From positions 84,642-148,641 of the forward strand of contig NZ_JABXYX010000002.1 in assembly GCF_017982655.1 (NCBI RefSeq): a stretch of DNA of 64,000 nucleotides, written 5' to 3'. Source of the stretch: Brasilonema sp. CT11. GTDB lineage: Bacteria > Cyanobacteriota > Cyanobacteriia > Cyanobacteriales > Nostocaceae. The translations under genes and the position numbers were made by a program. Below, piece by piece: positions 1 to 8,446 of the stretch (positions are counted from its first letter, which is position 1; each line of letters begins with the position of its first letter). The notes under the pieces are model-generated. The model saw only the letters and a list, made by a program, of their open reading frames with translations. It was not told the DNA's origin and ran no database searches.

Positions 1-153
1 ACTAGAAGGGTGCGCTTTGTCGCCTCGCACCCGCCAAATCGGATTTCCCTGGCTATCTCGATTCGTTGCTTTGCCTAGTTGTGCTGGCGGAGAAACTTCG
101 AGTCCACAGCCTACACCACAGTATGGACACACGGTTTTAGTAGATTCAGTCAT
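1..153 (-). CDS. narB: Nitrate reductase NarB, N-terminal fragment (runs off the window)
   Basis: The first 51 codons of the ferredoxin-dependent assimilatory nitrate reductase, a molybdopterin-guanine-dinucleotide and 4Fe-4S enzyme that reduces nitrate to nitrite. The translation begins [20 protein letters not shown], which holds the CxxCxxxC part of the N-terminal iron-sulfur motif typical of the family. The rest of the gene lies beyond position 1. It is the third gene after nirA and nrtP on the same strand, the usual order of the cyanobacterial nir operon, but a gap of about 450 bases separates it from nrtP. The identity is secure from motif plus context; nothing can be said about the catalytic part. 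Confidence 0.9.
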   Translation of the reverse strand, partial: MTESTKTVCPYCGVGCGLEVSPPAQLGKATNRDSQGNPIWRVRGDKAHPSS

Positions 154-607
154 GGCAATTGCACCATGTTGATAAATTGTTTAAATGTTTAGTTTGTCAA
201 AGATAAATTCCAGCCAAATGCTATGTTTTTAAACTTGTTCTATTCAGTTGACAGCACTGACAAAATTCTCCTAATACTGATTGATAAAATCTCAGATGAG
301 AGTGACTAATCTTTGCTTAATTTTGTTTACTTTTTGAGGAAAAATATAGTCAAAGTATTTCTACTTAATTAAAGATGAATTCAAACACAAAAAAAGTTAT
401 TACTGATACAAACTTTCGTTTTTTAGTGACTTCATTGATAGACTTTTCTTATGCAAATTATCTGAACTATTAAATTCCTTGCAAAAATCATTTGTGTGAA
501 AATAAAACCGTAGATAAACACAGATAAATTCTCTGCGTTTATCTGCGTGCATCTGCGGTTCTAAATACTCTGAAGCGAGATTTTGATAAGAGATCAATTA
601 TTCCATC
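154..607. other. Intergenic gap between nrtP and narB
   Basis: No convincing gene. It holds a long imperfect inverted repeat at 507-559, built on the phrase tttatctgcg and its complement (about 22 paired positions with four mismatches, loop of about nine bases). A weak 65-codon minus-strand frame crosses it, but it is made largely of this repeat and is not supported. Confidence 0.6.
507..559. repeat. Imperfect palindromic repeat
   Basis: Arms accg-agat--ac-cagataaa and its near complement tttatctg-gt--atct-cggt surround a short loop. There is no T-run next to it, so it is probably a dispersed palindrome rather than a terminator. The same type of sequence is, from general knowledge, common between cyanobacterial genes. 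Confidence 0.55.
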
Positions 608-2119
608 TTATTTCTCCGCCATCAGACCAGAATTGTGATTCGCAACAGTTCCCATTTCTGGTGCTTCACCTTCATAAGCAGCAGCAAACGAACCCTTTGG
701 TTCTTTCAGAAAGAAAGCACACATAAAAGCGCAGATCAGAGCAGCTATACCCATTGTGGTAAACAGCGTTGGTGCATCAGTTAAGCTAAAAATTGTCAGA
801 TAAACCACGCCTCCAAAATTACCGTAAGCTCCCACATTTCCGGCAATTTGTCCAGTAGCTTCCTTTTTAATCAGAGGTACAATACCGTAGGTTGCACCAC
901 AACCAGCTTGAGCGAAATAAGCGGCTAACATCGTGACTGCAATTGCAACTGGAAGCGCCCAACTGCCGTTAATAAAATGTGCCATTAAATAGCTAATACC
1001 AATGCCAGCAGAGATAATTGTCATAGTCCATTTACGAGAACCAAACTTATCAGAGATTAAACCTCCACTGGGACGAGAAACTAAGTTTAAAAAAGGATAA
1101 GTAGCGGCAATCATCCCAGCGACCACATGTTCTAAACCAAAGGTTTTTTCAAAAAACGCGGGTAGCATGGAAACAGCAGCAAGTTCCGAACCAAAGCTAA
1201 TTACGTAAGCGAATTCGAGTAAAGCGACTTGACTAAACTGATAGCGTTGGGAGGGAGTATAGGTTTTGTTACCAGTGAGAAGTTCTTTGTTAACTTGCCA
1301 AGCTTTATAGGTTTGGTAAGCAAATAATCCTGCCAACAGTAACCAAGTCAGATACATTTGACTTAGATTCAAAAAGCGAATGTTCTTTTGTTCCAGACGC
1401 CAAGCCAATAAACCCAAGGCAAAAATCAAACCGAAATTTGAAAGAATCATTGCCCAGAAGCTTTTAACACTGGTCACTTCTAGAGCACCATTTTTCTTAG
1501 GTCTTTGATAAATTTTCCCAGGAGGTGTGTCTTGGACACTGTTGTAATAAATGAAGCCATAGATAGCGGCGATGACACCAGTTAGGGCGATCGCAAACCG
1601 CCAATTAGAAGCGCCACCACTCATAAAGCTTGCAGCAACTGCAATTGTCGGTAGGGCAAACTCTGCCCCAAAAGCCCCAAAGTTACCCCAACCGCCATAA
1701 ATCCCTTGGGCAATTCCAATCTCCTTTGGTGGGAACCATTCCGCCACCATCCGGATACCCACGACAAACCCAGCGCCAACAATTCCCATCAGCAGGCGAC
1801 TGATGACAAGATGGTTAAAATTCTGCGATAGCGCTGTTGCAAAACAAGGAACAGCAGCAAACATCAGCAGCATTGAATAGGTAATTCTTGGACCAAAACG
1901 GTCTAGAAGCATCCCAATGATGATTCGTGCGGGGATTGTTAGAGCAAGGTTACAGATGCCCAAAGTCTTAATTTGCTCTGGTGCCAGAGATAACTGCTTG
2001 CCGATAGTTGTTGCAAAAGGAGCAAAGTTAAACCAACAAACAAAAGTCAGAAAGAAGGCAAACCAAGTCTGGTGCAGAATGCGATAGCGACCGTTAAACG
2101 AGAACAATCCTTTGAGCAT
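608..2119 (-). CDS. nrtP: NrtP-type nitrate/nitrite MFS transporter
   Basis: Single-polypeptide nitrate/nitrite permease of the NNP branch of the major facilitator superfamily (also called NapA in some cyanobacteria), located in the plasma membrane. The 503-residue protein has about 12 hydrophobic segments and both family signatures: GGWGNFGAFG near residue 142 and GNVGAYGNFGG near residue 425; the MFS loop signature DRFGPR is near residue 73. An insert-like hydrophilic stretch lies in the middle, as usual for NNP members. It sits between nirA and narB on the same strand, so it is expected to be co-transcribed from the nirA promoter. Many cyanobacteria use the ABC-type NrtABCD instead; this strain has the MFS type. 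The ATG start fits the alignable N-terminus. Confidence 0.93.
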   Translation of the reverse strand: MLKGLFSFNGRYRILHQTWFAFFLTFVCWFNFAPFATTIGKQLSLAPEQIKTLGICNLALTIPARIIIGMLLDRFGPRITYSMLLMFAAVPCFATALSQNFNHLVISRLLMGIVGAGFVVGIRMVAEWFPPKEIGIAQGIYGGWGNFGAFGAEFALPTIAVAASFMSGGASNWRFAIALTGVIAAIYGFIYYNSVQDTPPGKIYQRPKKNGALEVTSVKSFWAMILSNFGLIFALGLLAWRLEQKNIRFLNLSQMYLTWLLLAGLFAYQTYKAWQVNKELLTGNKTYTPSQRYQFSQVALLEFAYVISFGSELAAVSMLPAFFEKTFGLEHVVAGMIAATYPFLNLVSRPSGGLISDKFGSRKWTMTIISAGIGISYLMAHFINGSWALPVAIAVTMLAAYFAQAGCGATYGIVPLIKKEATGQIAGNVGAYGNFGGVVYLTIFSLTDAPTLFTTMGIAALICAFMCAFFLKEPKGSFAAAYEGEAPEMGTVANHNSGLMAEK

Positions 2120-2311
2120 TGGGTTTTAATTGAATAGAAGATCAGAAAAATTGCATGAACAAATCTGAGGCAATCGTGCAATTGCCCTAAAAACATTCAT
2201 GTGGCTACATTTTTAGTGAAGCCTGTCCTTATCCCCTAAGTCATTTCTAATACTTAATGACTCAGGACAAATAACATAGAAAAAAATATGGAAATGAAAT
2301 CAGGCGTAGCT

Positions 2312-3928
2312 TTAAACTGTCGCTGGTTCTCGTAAGCGTGCGCCAAAATTTGAAATCAGGAGTTCTTGCAAGACTGGTAGCAAGTCTTCACAAGGGATAC
2401 CTTTGGTGACACAGGTTCCTAGTTGTGCCTCCTTGCCAACTTTCCCACCCATGTAAATATCAACCCCTTCCAGAGTTTTACCATTTTTGCGAACTTTAGT
2501 TCCCATCAAGCCAATGTCTGCGACTTGTGGCTGTCCGCAAGAGTTTGGGCATCCTGTCCAGTGAATTCGCACAGGACGAGTTAGTTCCACCTCTGCTTCC
2601 AACGCCTTTATGATTTCTAAAGCGCGGTTTTTGGTTTCAATGAGGGCAAAGTTGCAAAATTGTGCGCCTGTGCAAGAAACGAGCGATCGCGTCAACAAAG
2701 TGGGGTTAATACTAAACTTGTTAAGTACAGGTTCTGTTAAGAAACTTTCCAGCAATGAATCAGCAATATTGGGGATAATCAAGTTTTGTTCAACCGTGAG
2801 ACGGATTTCGCCACTGCCGTAAACTTCTGCCAGACGTGCGATTTCAAACATATCCTCGGCAAACAACCGACCAACGGGAATGTGTAACCCTACGTAGTTC
2901 AATCCTGGTTGTTTTTGTTTATATACCCCAACGTGGTCGCGTTTTTCCCAATCAATTTCATCCCGTGCTGCTGCGTTGATTAACGACTTACCAAACCGTT
3001 TTTCAACTTCTGCGCGGAATTTTTCCAAACCCCATTCGTCAATTAACCACATCAGGCGGGCTTTTTGCCGATTTGCGCGTAAACCGTGATCACGAAAAAC
3101 TTCCAAAACGGCTCTACACAAAGCGACGACATCCTCTGGAGGAACCCAAACATTCAGGGGAACAGCCGCCTCACAACGTTTGGCAGAAAAGAATCCACCA
3201 ACAATAACATTGAAGCCGAATATTGGGGATGAGAAAGTCATTTCTTCCTCTGCTCCCTGCTCCCTGCTCCCTGCTCCCCTTGCTCCCTCTACTTCCTTAA
3301 ATGCGGGAACGAAAGCTAAATCGTTAATTTCGGCGTGAACTGAATTATCCCGTCCACCAGTGATTGCAATATTAAATTTCCGTGGGAGGTTGGTGAACTC
3401 AGGATTACCTTCACCTTGGTTGGTAATCATATTCTGAATTTGTTGCACTAACTCTCGCGTGTCAAACAACTCATCCGCATCTAACCCAGCGACTGGATCG
3501 CCTGTAATATTGCGGACATTATCCATCCCTGACTGGACACTGGTTAAGTCAACTGCACGAAGTTTCTCAAAGATTTCTGGTAAATCTTCAATCCGGATGC
3601 CCCGCAGTTGGATATTTTGTCTGGTAGTAATGTCAGCGTTACCATCATCACCGTAACGCTGAATCACTTCACCAAGCACACGCATTTGCTCGCAACTGAG
3701 AATACCATTAGGTATCCGCATCCGCATCATAAACTTACCAGGAGTGACTGGGCGAAAAAATACACCCACCCACTTAAGCCGATGATCGCGATCAGTTTCG
3801 TCCATCGCCTCCCAGCCAAGAGAGGCAAATTTTTCTATTTCTGCCTTAACAGCAAGACCATCTTTTTGTGCCTTAAATTTCTCAAACTTGTTTAAGCTGG
3901 TTGTAGTGGTAGTTGCTAGGTCTGTCAT
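2312..3928 (-). CDS. nirA: Ferredoxin-nitrite reductase NirA, with a repeat-derived insertion
   Basis: Reduces nitrite to ammonium with six electrons from ferredoxin, using siroheme and a 4Fe-4S cluster. The cluster/siroheme ligands are visible as C419-x5-C425 (SCTGAQFC) and C460-x3-C464 (GCPNSCGQ), and the two ferredoxin-like halves of the sulfite/nitrite reductase fold are complete over 538 residues. Residues about 213-233 (GARGAGSREQGAEEE and flanks) replace a short loop normally found before the FGFNVIVGGFFSAKR segment; they are encoded by a CTCCCTG-type tandem repeat that keeps the frame. Reduced activity is possible but not implied, because the insertion falls outside the cofactor motifs. 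First gene of the nir operon, behind an NtcA-type promoter. Confidence 0.96.
   Translation of the reverse strand: MTDLATTTTTSLNKFEKFKAQKDGLAVKAEIEKFASLGWEAMDETDRDHRLKWVGVFFRPVTPGKFMMRMRIPNGILSCEQMRVLGEVIQRYGDDGNADITTRQNIQLRGIRIEDLPEIFEKLRAVDLTSVQSGMDNVRNITGDPVAGLDADELFDTRELVQQIQNMITNQGEGNPEFTNLPRKFNIAITGGRDNSVHAEINDLAFVPAFKEVEGARGAGSREQGAEEEMTFSSPIFGFNVIVGGFFSAKRCEAAVPLNVWVPPEDVVALCRAVLEVFRDHGLRANRQKARLMWLIDEWGLEKFRAEVEKRFGKSLINAAARDEIDWEKRDHVGVYKQKQPGLNYVGLHIPVGRLFAEDMFEIARLAEVYGSGEIRLTVEQNLIIPNIADSLLESFLTEPVLNKFSINPTLLTRSLVSCTGAQFCNFALIETKNRALEIIKALEAEVELTRPVRIHWTGCPNSCGQPQVADIGLMGTKVRKNGKTLEGVDIYMGGKVGKEAQLGTCVTKGIPCEDLLPVLQELLISNFGARLREPATV
3249..3290. repeat. Heptamer tandem repeat (GCTCCCT) inside nirA
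   Basis: About five tandem copies of a 7-base unit tgctccc, read on the plus strand, lying in frame inside nirA. Arrays of this type are common between cyanobacterial genes (short tandemly repeated repetitive sequences); finding one inside a core metabolic gene is less usual. Copy-number change by one unit would shift the frame; a change of three units would not. Confidence 0.85.
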
Positions 3929-3992
3929 GAGCTCAACTCAATTGCAAATTCCAGAAAAGTTTTAGAGGTCGTTGCTCAACATCAAATTTTCA

Positions 3993-4019
3993 CCCTATGG
4001 CTAACGCCACGCCTTACGG
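3993..4019 (+). repeat. Dispersed repeat, ccctatggc...cgccacgcctta family, copy 1
   Basis: A 27-base element of the form ccctatggc-taa-cgccacgccttacgg in the nirA leader. Three further copies occur in this window at about 13949-13973, 29942-29968 and 34793-34820, in both orientations, always between genes. Confidence 0.75.
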
Positions 4020-4178
4020 TGAGTCCAGCGCTAGTTCACCTCATAACATCCTGTTTTTCTAGGTTTATGAGGTATATAAGTAGAAAAAATTGTTTGTATT
4101 TTTTGGTGTTTACATACTTGCTAAAAATAATCTGTTTGCTGCACTGTTTGAATACACATTATGTACTTGTTCCTCCTT

Positions 4179-4220
4179 ACATTAATGTTGGAAAGCGATG
4201 AAAATCGTATCTTTAGTTAC
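4179..4220 (-). promoter_or_regulatory. NtcA-activated promoter of the nir operon
   Basis: On the minus strand a perfect NtcA box GTA-ACTAAAGA-TAC (4220 down to 4207) is followed after exactly 22 bases by TAATGT (4184-4179), a TAN3T -10 box. This is the canonical class II NtcA promoter layout (GTAN8TAC-N22-TAN3T). Transcription would start near 4172, giving a leader of about 240 bases before the nirA ATG. Inference: the operon is switched on when 2-oxoglutarate is high and ammonium is scarce. Confidence 0.85.
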
Positions 4221-4379
4221 GAAATAGTTACGAAATTTTAGAGAAATTGATTAAACTGTATCAAATAGATGCATTTTTCGCATAAAATTAAGCACAAGAC
4301 ACGCAAAGCCTTTTATTTACCCAGAACAACATTTGGAATGCCACACTAGGGTTATATTTTCAACCTTCTTTTAGCAGCC

Positions 4380-4784
4380 ATGAATCGTCGTGATTTCATA
4401 ACTTTCGTTGGTTTGGGTTGGATAGCAAGTTCCTTACCCGTATTAATTGCAGCTTGTTCTTCCCAAAAACCTAAAGGTTGGCAAACTGTAGGTACAACGG
4501 AAGATTTAGATAAGACTGGTCAGTTGCTTGCCAAGAACTCACCTGTTGGTTCAGTCTTGGTAGTTGGTAAATCTAAATCAAATAATCTAATTGCAGTTGA
4601 CCCTACTTGTACTCATGCAGGTTGCACAGTCCAATGGAAAGATGATGCAAAAAAATTCTCCTGTCCCTGTCATGCCTCAAAATTTGGAACTGATGGTAAG
4701 GTGCAAACAGGTCCAGCTACAGAACCGTTAGCAACTTACTCCGTCAAGATAGAGAAAAATTCGGTGTTAGTCATGAGTCGCTAA
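4380..4784 (+). CDS. Rieske [2Fe-2S] lipoprotein
   Basis: Small (134 residues) Rieske iron-sulfur protein. Cluster ligands are C77-T-H79 and C95-P-C-H98 (CTHAGC and CPCHASKF), with C82 and C97 placed for the stabilising disulfide. The N-terminus begins MNRRDFITFVGLGWIASSLP, a twin-arginine-type leader, and ends in LIAAC at residue 26, a lipobox; so it is probably exported folded by Tat and anchored as a lipoprotein (inference). It is shorter than the PetC of the cytochrome b6f complex and no cytochrome gene is adjacent, so it is not the standard b6f Rieske subunit; the electron partner is unknown. It is transcribed divergently from the nir operon, with the NtcA site between them. Confidence 0.85.
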   Translation: MNRRDFITFVGLGWIASSLPVLIAACSSQKPKGWQTVGTTEDLDKTGQLLAKNSPVGSVLVVGKSKSNNLIAVDPTCTHAGCTVQWKDDAKKFSCPCHASKFGTDGKVQTGPATEPLATYSVKIEKNSVLVMSR

Positions 4785-5003
4785 TGGAACACCCCTGGTA
4801 GGAGCGGGGGTTTGGCAAAGCACAAGGACATAGCTTAAAATTTTTTCTTTTCTTGTGTCCTCTGTCTTGAAAATAGAACTCACAAAAAAAGCAATCTTTT
4901 TCATGCATGGCGGTGAAGTTTTTTCATAGGGACTGCCTTGCAAGCGAGGACACATGACAAAAAGCTGATAGCTTTTGAAACCTAGCGAGAGATTTTGTTA
5001 ATT

Positions 5004-6215
5004 GTGGATAACATCAACCAGCTTTTAGTGCAAGCGCAATTAGCATACAACACAGCTGATTGGTCATCACTGATTCAATGCTTGCAACAGTTGACTCAAC
5101 AACACAACTTAAAACATCCAGAGATACTAAAAAATCAAGAACATCTCCTGGAATTAGCACTCTCGGTTTTAGAAACAGGAGATTTTCAGCAACGCTGGGA
5201 AATAGCCAAAGTATTAACTAGCTTAGGGACGATTGCCATCCCCCCATTGATAGATATATTAAAAGATGAAGACGCAGAAGAAGAGTTACGCGCTTACGCA
5301 GCACGCATTTTGGGGGATTTGAAAAATCCAAATGCCATTCCACCTCTAATGGAATTGCTACAAAGCAATGACACTGAGGAACTCAAGGAGATAGCAGCCA
5401 CTGCCTTGGGGCAAATGGGTTCTGTTGCTATTGCTTCCTTAACAGAACTTTTAGCCCAGGAACAGACACGGCTATTAGCAACTCAAATGCTTTCTTACAT
5501 TCGGCAAAAAGAAACGATCGCACCTTTGTTGAGCATAGTGCAAGATTCACAAGTTGCTGTGCGTGCTGTGGCAATTGAAGCACTGAGTAGCTTTCACGAT
5601 CACCGTGTGCCACCAGTGCTTATCAATGCTTTGAATGATGTTGCCGCCCCAGTCAGGCGAGAAGCTGTCGTTGGTTTGGGTTTTCGCCCTGACTTACGTG
5701 AAGCGCTAGATTTGGTGGCAGAATTACAAACGAGGCTTTATGACGTTAACCAAGATGTTTCTTGTGCCGCCGTCGTCGCCCTTTCTAGAATGGGTGGTGA
5801 AGCTGCAGCACAGCAATTATTTAAGGTTTTGGTGTCGCCGAATGTACCAATTCGATTGCAATTAGAAGCCATCCGCGCTTTAAGTTGGGTGGGGACATTA
5901 TCGGGTTTGGAGTATCTCAAACAAGCACTTTATCAACTGCAGTTCCCCACAGTATGGCAGGAAATTGTTACCGTTTTAGGGCGAGTCAGTGATACAAGCT
6001 TAACCGACAAAGCAGTAGAAATTTTGCTGGAAATGTTGCAACAAAACCATCCGGGAGTTGAAATTGCCAATATTAAAAGTGCGATCGCTCTGTCTTTGGG
6101 ACAGTTGGGCAAAAAGCAAGCAATAAATCCATTAACCCAGATGTTGGCAGACAAAGATGCTCAAGTCAGACTACATGCAAGCGCAGCACTGAAGAAACTC
6201 GCTCCCAACTTTTAA
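5004..6215 (+). CDS. HEAT-repeat (PBS-lyase-like) protein
   Basis: About 403 residues of tandem alpha-helical HEAT repeats, seen as recurring blocks such as IPPLIDILKD, IPPLMELLQS, AVRAVAIEAL and VRREAVVGLG spaced 30-32 residues apart. Related repeats occur in CpcE/CpcF phycobilin lyases, but no lyase assignment is possible here and no phycobiliprotein genes are nearby; a scaffold or adaptor role is the safe reading. The start is taken as GTG at 5004, about 11 bases after a gagaga stretch; a TTG at 4995 is the alternative. The final repeat includes RLHASAALKKLA, a typical HEAT ending. Confidence 0.8.
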   Translation: MDNINQLLVQAQLAYNTADWSSLIQCLQQLTQQHNLKHPEILKNQEHLLELALSVLETGDFQQRWEIAKVLTSLGTIAIPPLIDILKDEDAEEELRAYAARILGDLKNPNAIPPLMELLQSNDTEELKEIAATALGQMGSVAIASLTELLAQEQTRLLATQMLSYIRQKETIAPLLSIVQDSQVAVRAVAIEALSSFHDHRVPPVLINALNDVAAPVRREAVVGLGFRPDLREALDLVAELQTRLYDVNQDVSCAAVVALSRMGGEAAAQQLFKVLVSPNVPIRLQLEAIRALSWVGTLSGLEYLKQALYQLQFPTVWQEIVTVLGRVSDTSLTDKAVEILLEMLQQNHPGVEIANIKSAIALSLGQLGKKQAINPLTQMLADKDAQVRLHASAALKKLAPNF

Positions 6216-6387
6216 GTTCTACTTGCACAAGCGCTTCCTTCCATATGTGATTTCTTTCAAAATTATTTAATCAGTATAAAACGCCGTCTAAAAAAACAAA
6301 CCCCACCTCCGTACAAGCAGATGTGGGGAGTCTGGGAAGTTGGTAGTTCAGTTTGCCGAATCTTGTTAAATCATTCTTAAATGACGG

Positions 6388-6699
6388 CTACACCTTGAAA
6401 AAATTTACTCTCGCCAGGTTTTCACCTTCTGTCGTAATTCGAGCGTTCTTACAAGTCACCAAACCAGACGAGCCATCAGATTCAACCTTACCCTCGATCG
6501 CTCCTTCCCGAATCAAATGCTCCAGATGTTCAATCAATTCAGGTTTGCTTACTGATTTACCCTCAAAATCTTCAGCGAAGTAGGTAACATCCTGTCCTTG
6601 CTCACTTTGTTTGACTTTATTAAGTAAATAGTAAAAAATTTCATCTCGCAGATTATCTGGTCGTTCGCTTCCGGGTTGCACGTCATCTGAAATTGCCAT
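6388..6699 (-). CDS. Conserved cyanobacterial protein of unknown function
   Basis: A 103-residue soluble protein beginning MAISDDVQPGSERPDNLRDE. It is acidic at the start and has a helix-rich middle (LIEHLEHLIREGAIEGKVES) resembling a small winged-helix fold, ending in a beta-rich tail. I do not recognise a named family. The start at 6699 is chosen because AAGGA lies about eight bases upstream; the open frame extends 33 codons further to 6798 without a ribosome site. Composition is like its neighbours. It is convergent with the HEAT-repeat gene. Confidence 0.65.
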   Translation of the reverse strand: MAISDDVQPGSERPDNLRDEIFYYLLNKVKQSEQGQDVTYFAEDFEGKSVSKPELIEHLEHLIREGAIEGKVESDGSSGLVTCKNARITTEGENLARVNFFKV

Positions 6700-6867
6700 A
6701 AGAATTTCCTTGAATTTGTTAGTAAGCACGATTAATTCAGTTGCAAGTGACTTAAGTGTCATCTGCTTCATCTGATTATTGCTATAAATTATCATCAAAT
6801 ATTCTGTCTATAGGAGGAGAAAGAAACTAGATAAAAATCTTTTGTAACTCTGTCAAAAGAACAATTT

Positions 6868-7410
6868 CTAAGTGGCTATTTCTGTGCATACACTTTGCAA
6901 CGGTTTATCCCAAGTATCAATGGGTATCTCAGGTAAATAGCCAAATGCAAACACAATACCTATGGTTGGCTTATTTATCCATTCTGGAGAACTCAGCATC
7001 CGGTCATAATATCCCCCCCCATAACCCAAGCGATATCCTTGATAGTCACAAGCGACACAAGGAACGAGAATTAAATCAACGTCCGCAGGAGCTATAGTTG
7101 GTGCGTCAGGATGGGGTTCCGTGATGCCATAATTTCCGGTTACTACGGTGTCTTGATGTGTCCAGAGATGCCAGGAAAGCGACTGACCAACACAGCGAGG
7201 AAAACCCCAACGATGAGAGGAATCTGAAAATAAAGAACTCAGATCTGGTTCTTGGCGAAAGCTGAAATAAGCGAGTATTGTTTTTGCTTGGTTAAATTGA
7301 GGGGAGTTTAAAAGGTTTTGGCAGATAAACTGACTCTTATGTTTCCAGTCTGTTACGGATAAAGATTGACGTGTTTTGAGCAACGATTTGCGTAACTCTG
7401 TTTTTCTCAC
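6868..7410 (-). CDS. 5-formyltetrahydrofolate cyclo-ligase
   Basis: Converts 5-formyl-THF to 5,10-methenyl-THF with ATP, returning stored folate to one-carbon metabolism in the cytoplasm. The signature RLGYGGGYYDR is present near residue 137, and the N-terminal KTELRKSLLKTRQSL helix with basic ATP-binding residues is typical of the YgfA/MTHFS family. The length of about 180 residues fits. The frame stays open to a TTG at 7443, but that codon lies inside a palindromic repeat (7432-7458), so the GTG at 7410 is preferred. It is followed 3' by the small conserved gene and preceded by the GDP-fucose genes on the same strand. Confidence 0.88.
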   Translation of the reverse strand: MRKTELRKSLLKTRQSLSVTDWKHKSQFICQNLLNSPQFNQAKTILAYFSFRQEPDLSSLFSDSSHRWGFPRCVGQSLSWHLWTHQDTVVTGNYGITEPHPDAPTIAPADVDLILVPCVACDYQGYRLGYGGGYYDRMLSSPEWINKPTIGIVFAFGYLPEIPIDTWDKPLQSVCTEIAT

Positions 7411-7431
7411 CTGAGTTCTAAAAAACAAAAA

Positions 7432-7458
7432 TAAGGTGGACAATGCCCACCCTACAAT
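7432..7458. repeat. Palindromic repeat, family of ttgtagggtgggcattg
   Basis: The sequence around caatgcccaccctacaa matches a near-perfect palindrome at 49732-49764. This copy has one degraded arm and overlaps the upstream end of the cyclo-ligase frame. Confidence 0.65.
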
Positions 7459-7479
7459 AAATTAGTATTCTGACGATAA

Positions 7480-8424
7480 TTAAGCAGCGTTTTTACGCCA
7501 CCACTCAATCGTATTTTTCAACCCTTGCTTGAAGTCTACTTCAGCACTGAAACCAAAGGCTTTCTTCGCCCGTTCTGTATCTAAACAGCGACGCGGTTGA
7601 CCGTTGGGTTTGTCGGTTTCCCAAACAATTTCGCCGTCAAACTCCATTAATTCACAGATGAGATTGATTAAGTCACGGATGGAGATTTCATAACCTGTTC
7701 CCAAGTTAACGGGTTCAGGGTCGTTGTAAAATTGAGTCCCCATCACAATACCCCGCCCCGCGTCTTCTGAATACAGAAACTCGCGGGTAGAACTACCATC
7801 ACCCCAAACTGGGAGTTTCTTTTCTCCCTTGATTTGTGCTTCATAAACTTTGCGAATCAGCGCTGGGATGACGTGAGAACTTTTAGGATCAAAGTTATCC
7901 TCTGGTCCATACAGATTCACAGGTAGCAGGTAAACACCATTAAAGTCGTATTGCTGGCGGTAAGCTTGCAGTTGGACAAGAAGGGCTTTTTTTGCTATTC
8001 CGTAGGGAGCGTTGGTTTCTTCTGGGTACCCATCCCACAGGTCATCCTCTTTGAATGGAACTGGGGTAAATTTAGGATAAGCGCAGATTGTACCAACGCA
8101 GACAAATTTTTCTACTTTCGCTTGATAAGATGCATGAATCAACTGAGTTCCCATCATCAAGTTGTCGTAGAATAATTCAGCAGGTTTCTCACGGTTAAGA
8201 CCGATACCGCCGACGTGAGCTGCTAGGTGGATAACAATGTCTTGTTGATCCACTGCTCGTTGGCAATTTTCTAGGACACGTAAATCGCACTCATGCGATC
8301 GCGGTACCGTAATTTTATTCTCATTGGCTCCTGCCTTACACAGCTGGTTTATGACTTGACGCCCCAAAAAACCAGCTCCACCAGTCACGAGAATCCTTTT
8401 ATCCTTAAGTTCTAAGGCGTTCAT
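7480..8424 (-). CDS. fcl: GDP-L-fucose synthase
   Basis: NADPH-dependent epimerase/reductase that converts GDP-4-keto-6-deoxymannose to GDP-L-fucose (also called WcaG). The Rossmann motif GGAGFLG is near residue 15, and the catalytic YGIAK (Tyr-x3-Lys) and the [14 protein letters not shown] stretch typical of GDP-fucose synthases follow. The 314-residue length fits the family. The ATG at 8424 is preceded by GAGGAAG, so it is preferred over an in-frame start at 8463 that would overlap gmd. It lies 22 bases after gmd on the same strand, so the two steps of GDP-fucose synthesis are encoded together. The sugar is expected to feed surface polysaccharide. Confidence 0.93.
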   Translation of the reverse strand: MNALELKDKRILVTGGAGFLGRQVINQLCKAGANENKITVPRSHECDLRVLENCQRAVDQQDIVIHLAAHVGGIGLNREKPAELFYDNLMMGTQLIHASYQAKVEKFVCVGTICAYPKFTPVPFKEDDLWDGYPEETNAPYGIAKKALLVQLQAYRQQYDFNGVYLLPVNLYGPEDNFDPKSSHVIPALIRKVYEAQIKGEKKLPVWGDGSSTREFLYSEDAGRGIVMGTQFYNDPEPVNLGTGYEISIRDLINLICELMEFDGEIVWETDKPNGQPRRCLDTERAKKAFGFSAEVDFKQGLKNTIEWWRKNAA

Positions 8425-8446
8425 ATTTTCTTCCTCGCGGTGTACA

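Noticed and set aside
400..597. 65-codon minus-strand frame between nrtP and narB
   Set aside because: Made mainly from a palindromic repeat; no protein-like features or ribosome site.
3459..3895. Plus-strand frames antisense to nirA
   Set aside because: Shadows of a well-conserved minus-strand gene; no independent support.
4019..4201. 60-codon plus-strand frame in the nirA leader
   Set aside because: Crosses the NtcA promoter and repeat; hydrophobic low-complexity translation only.
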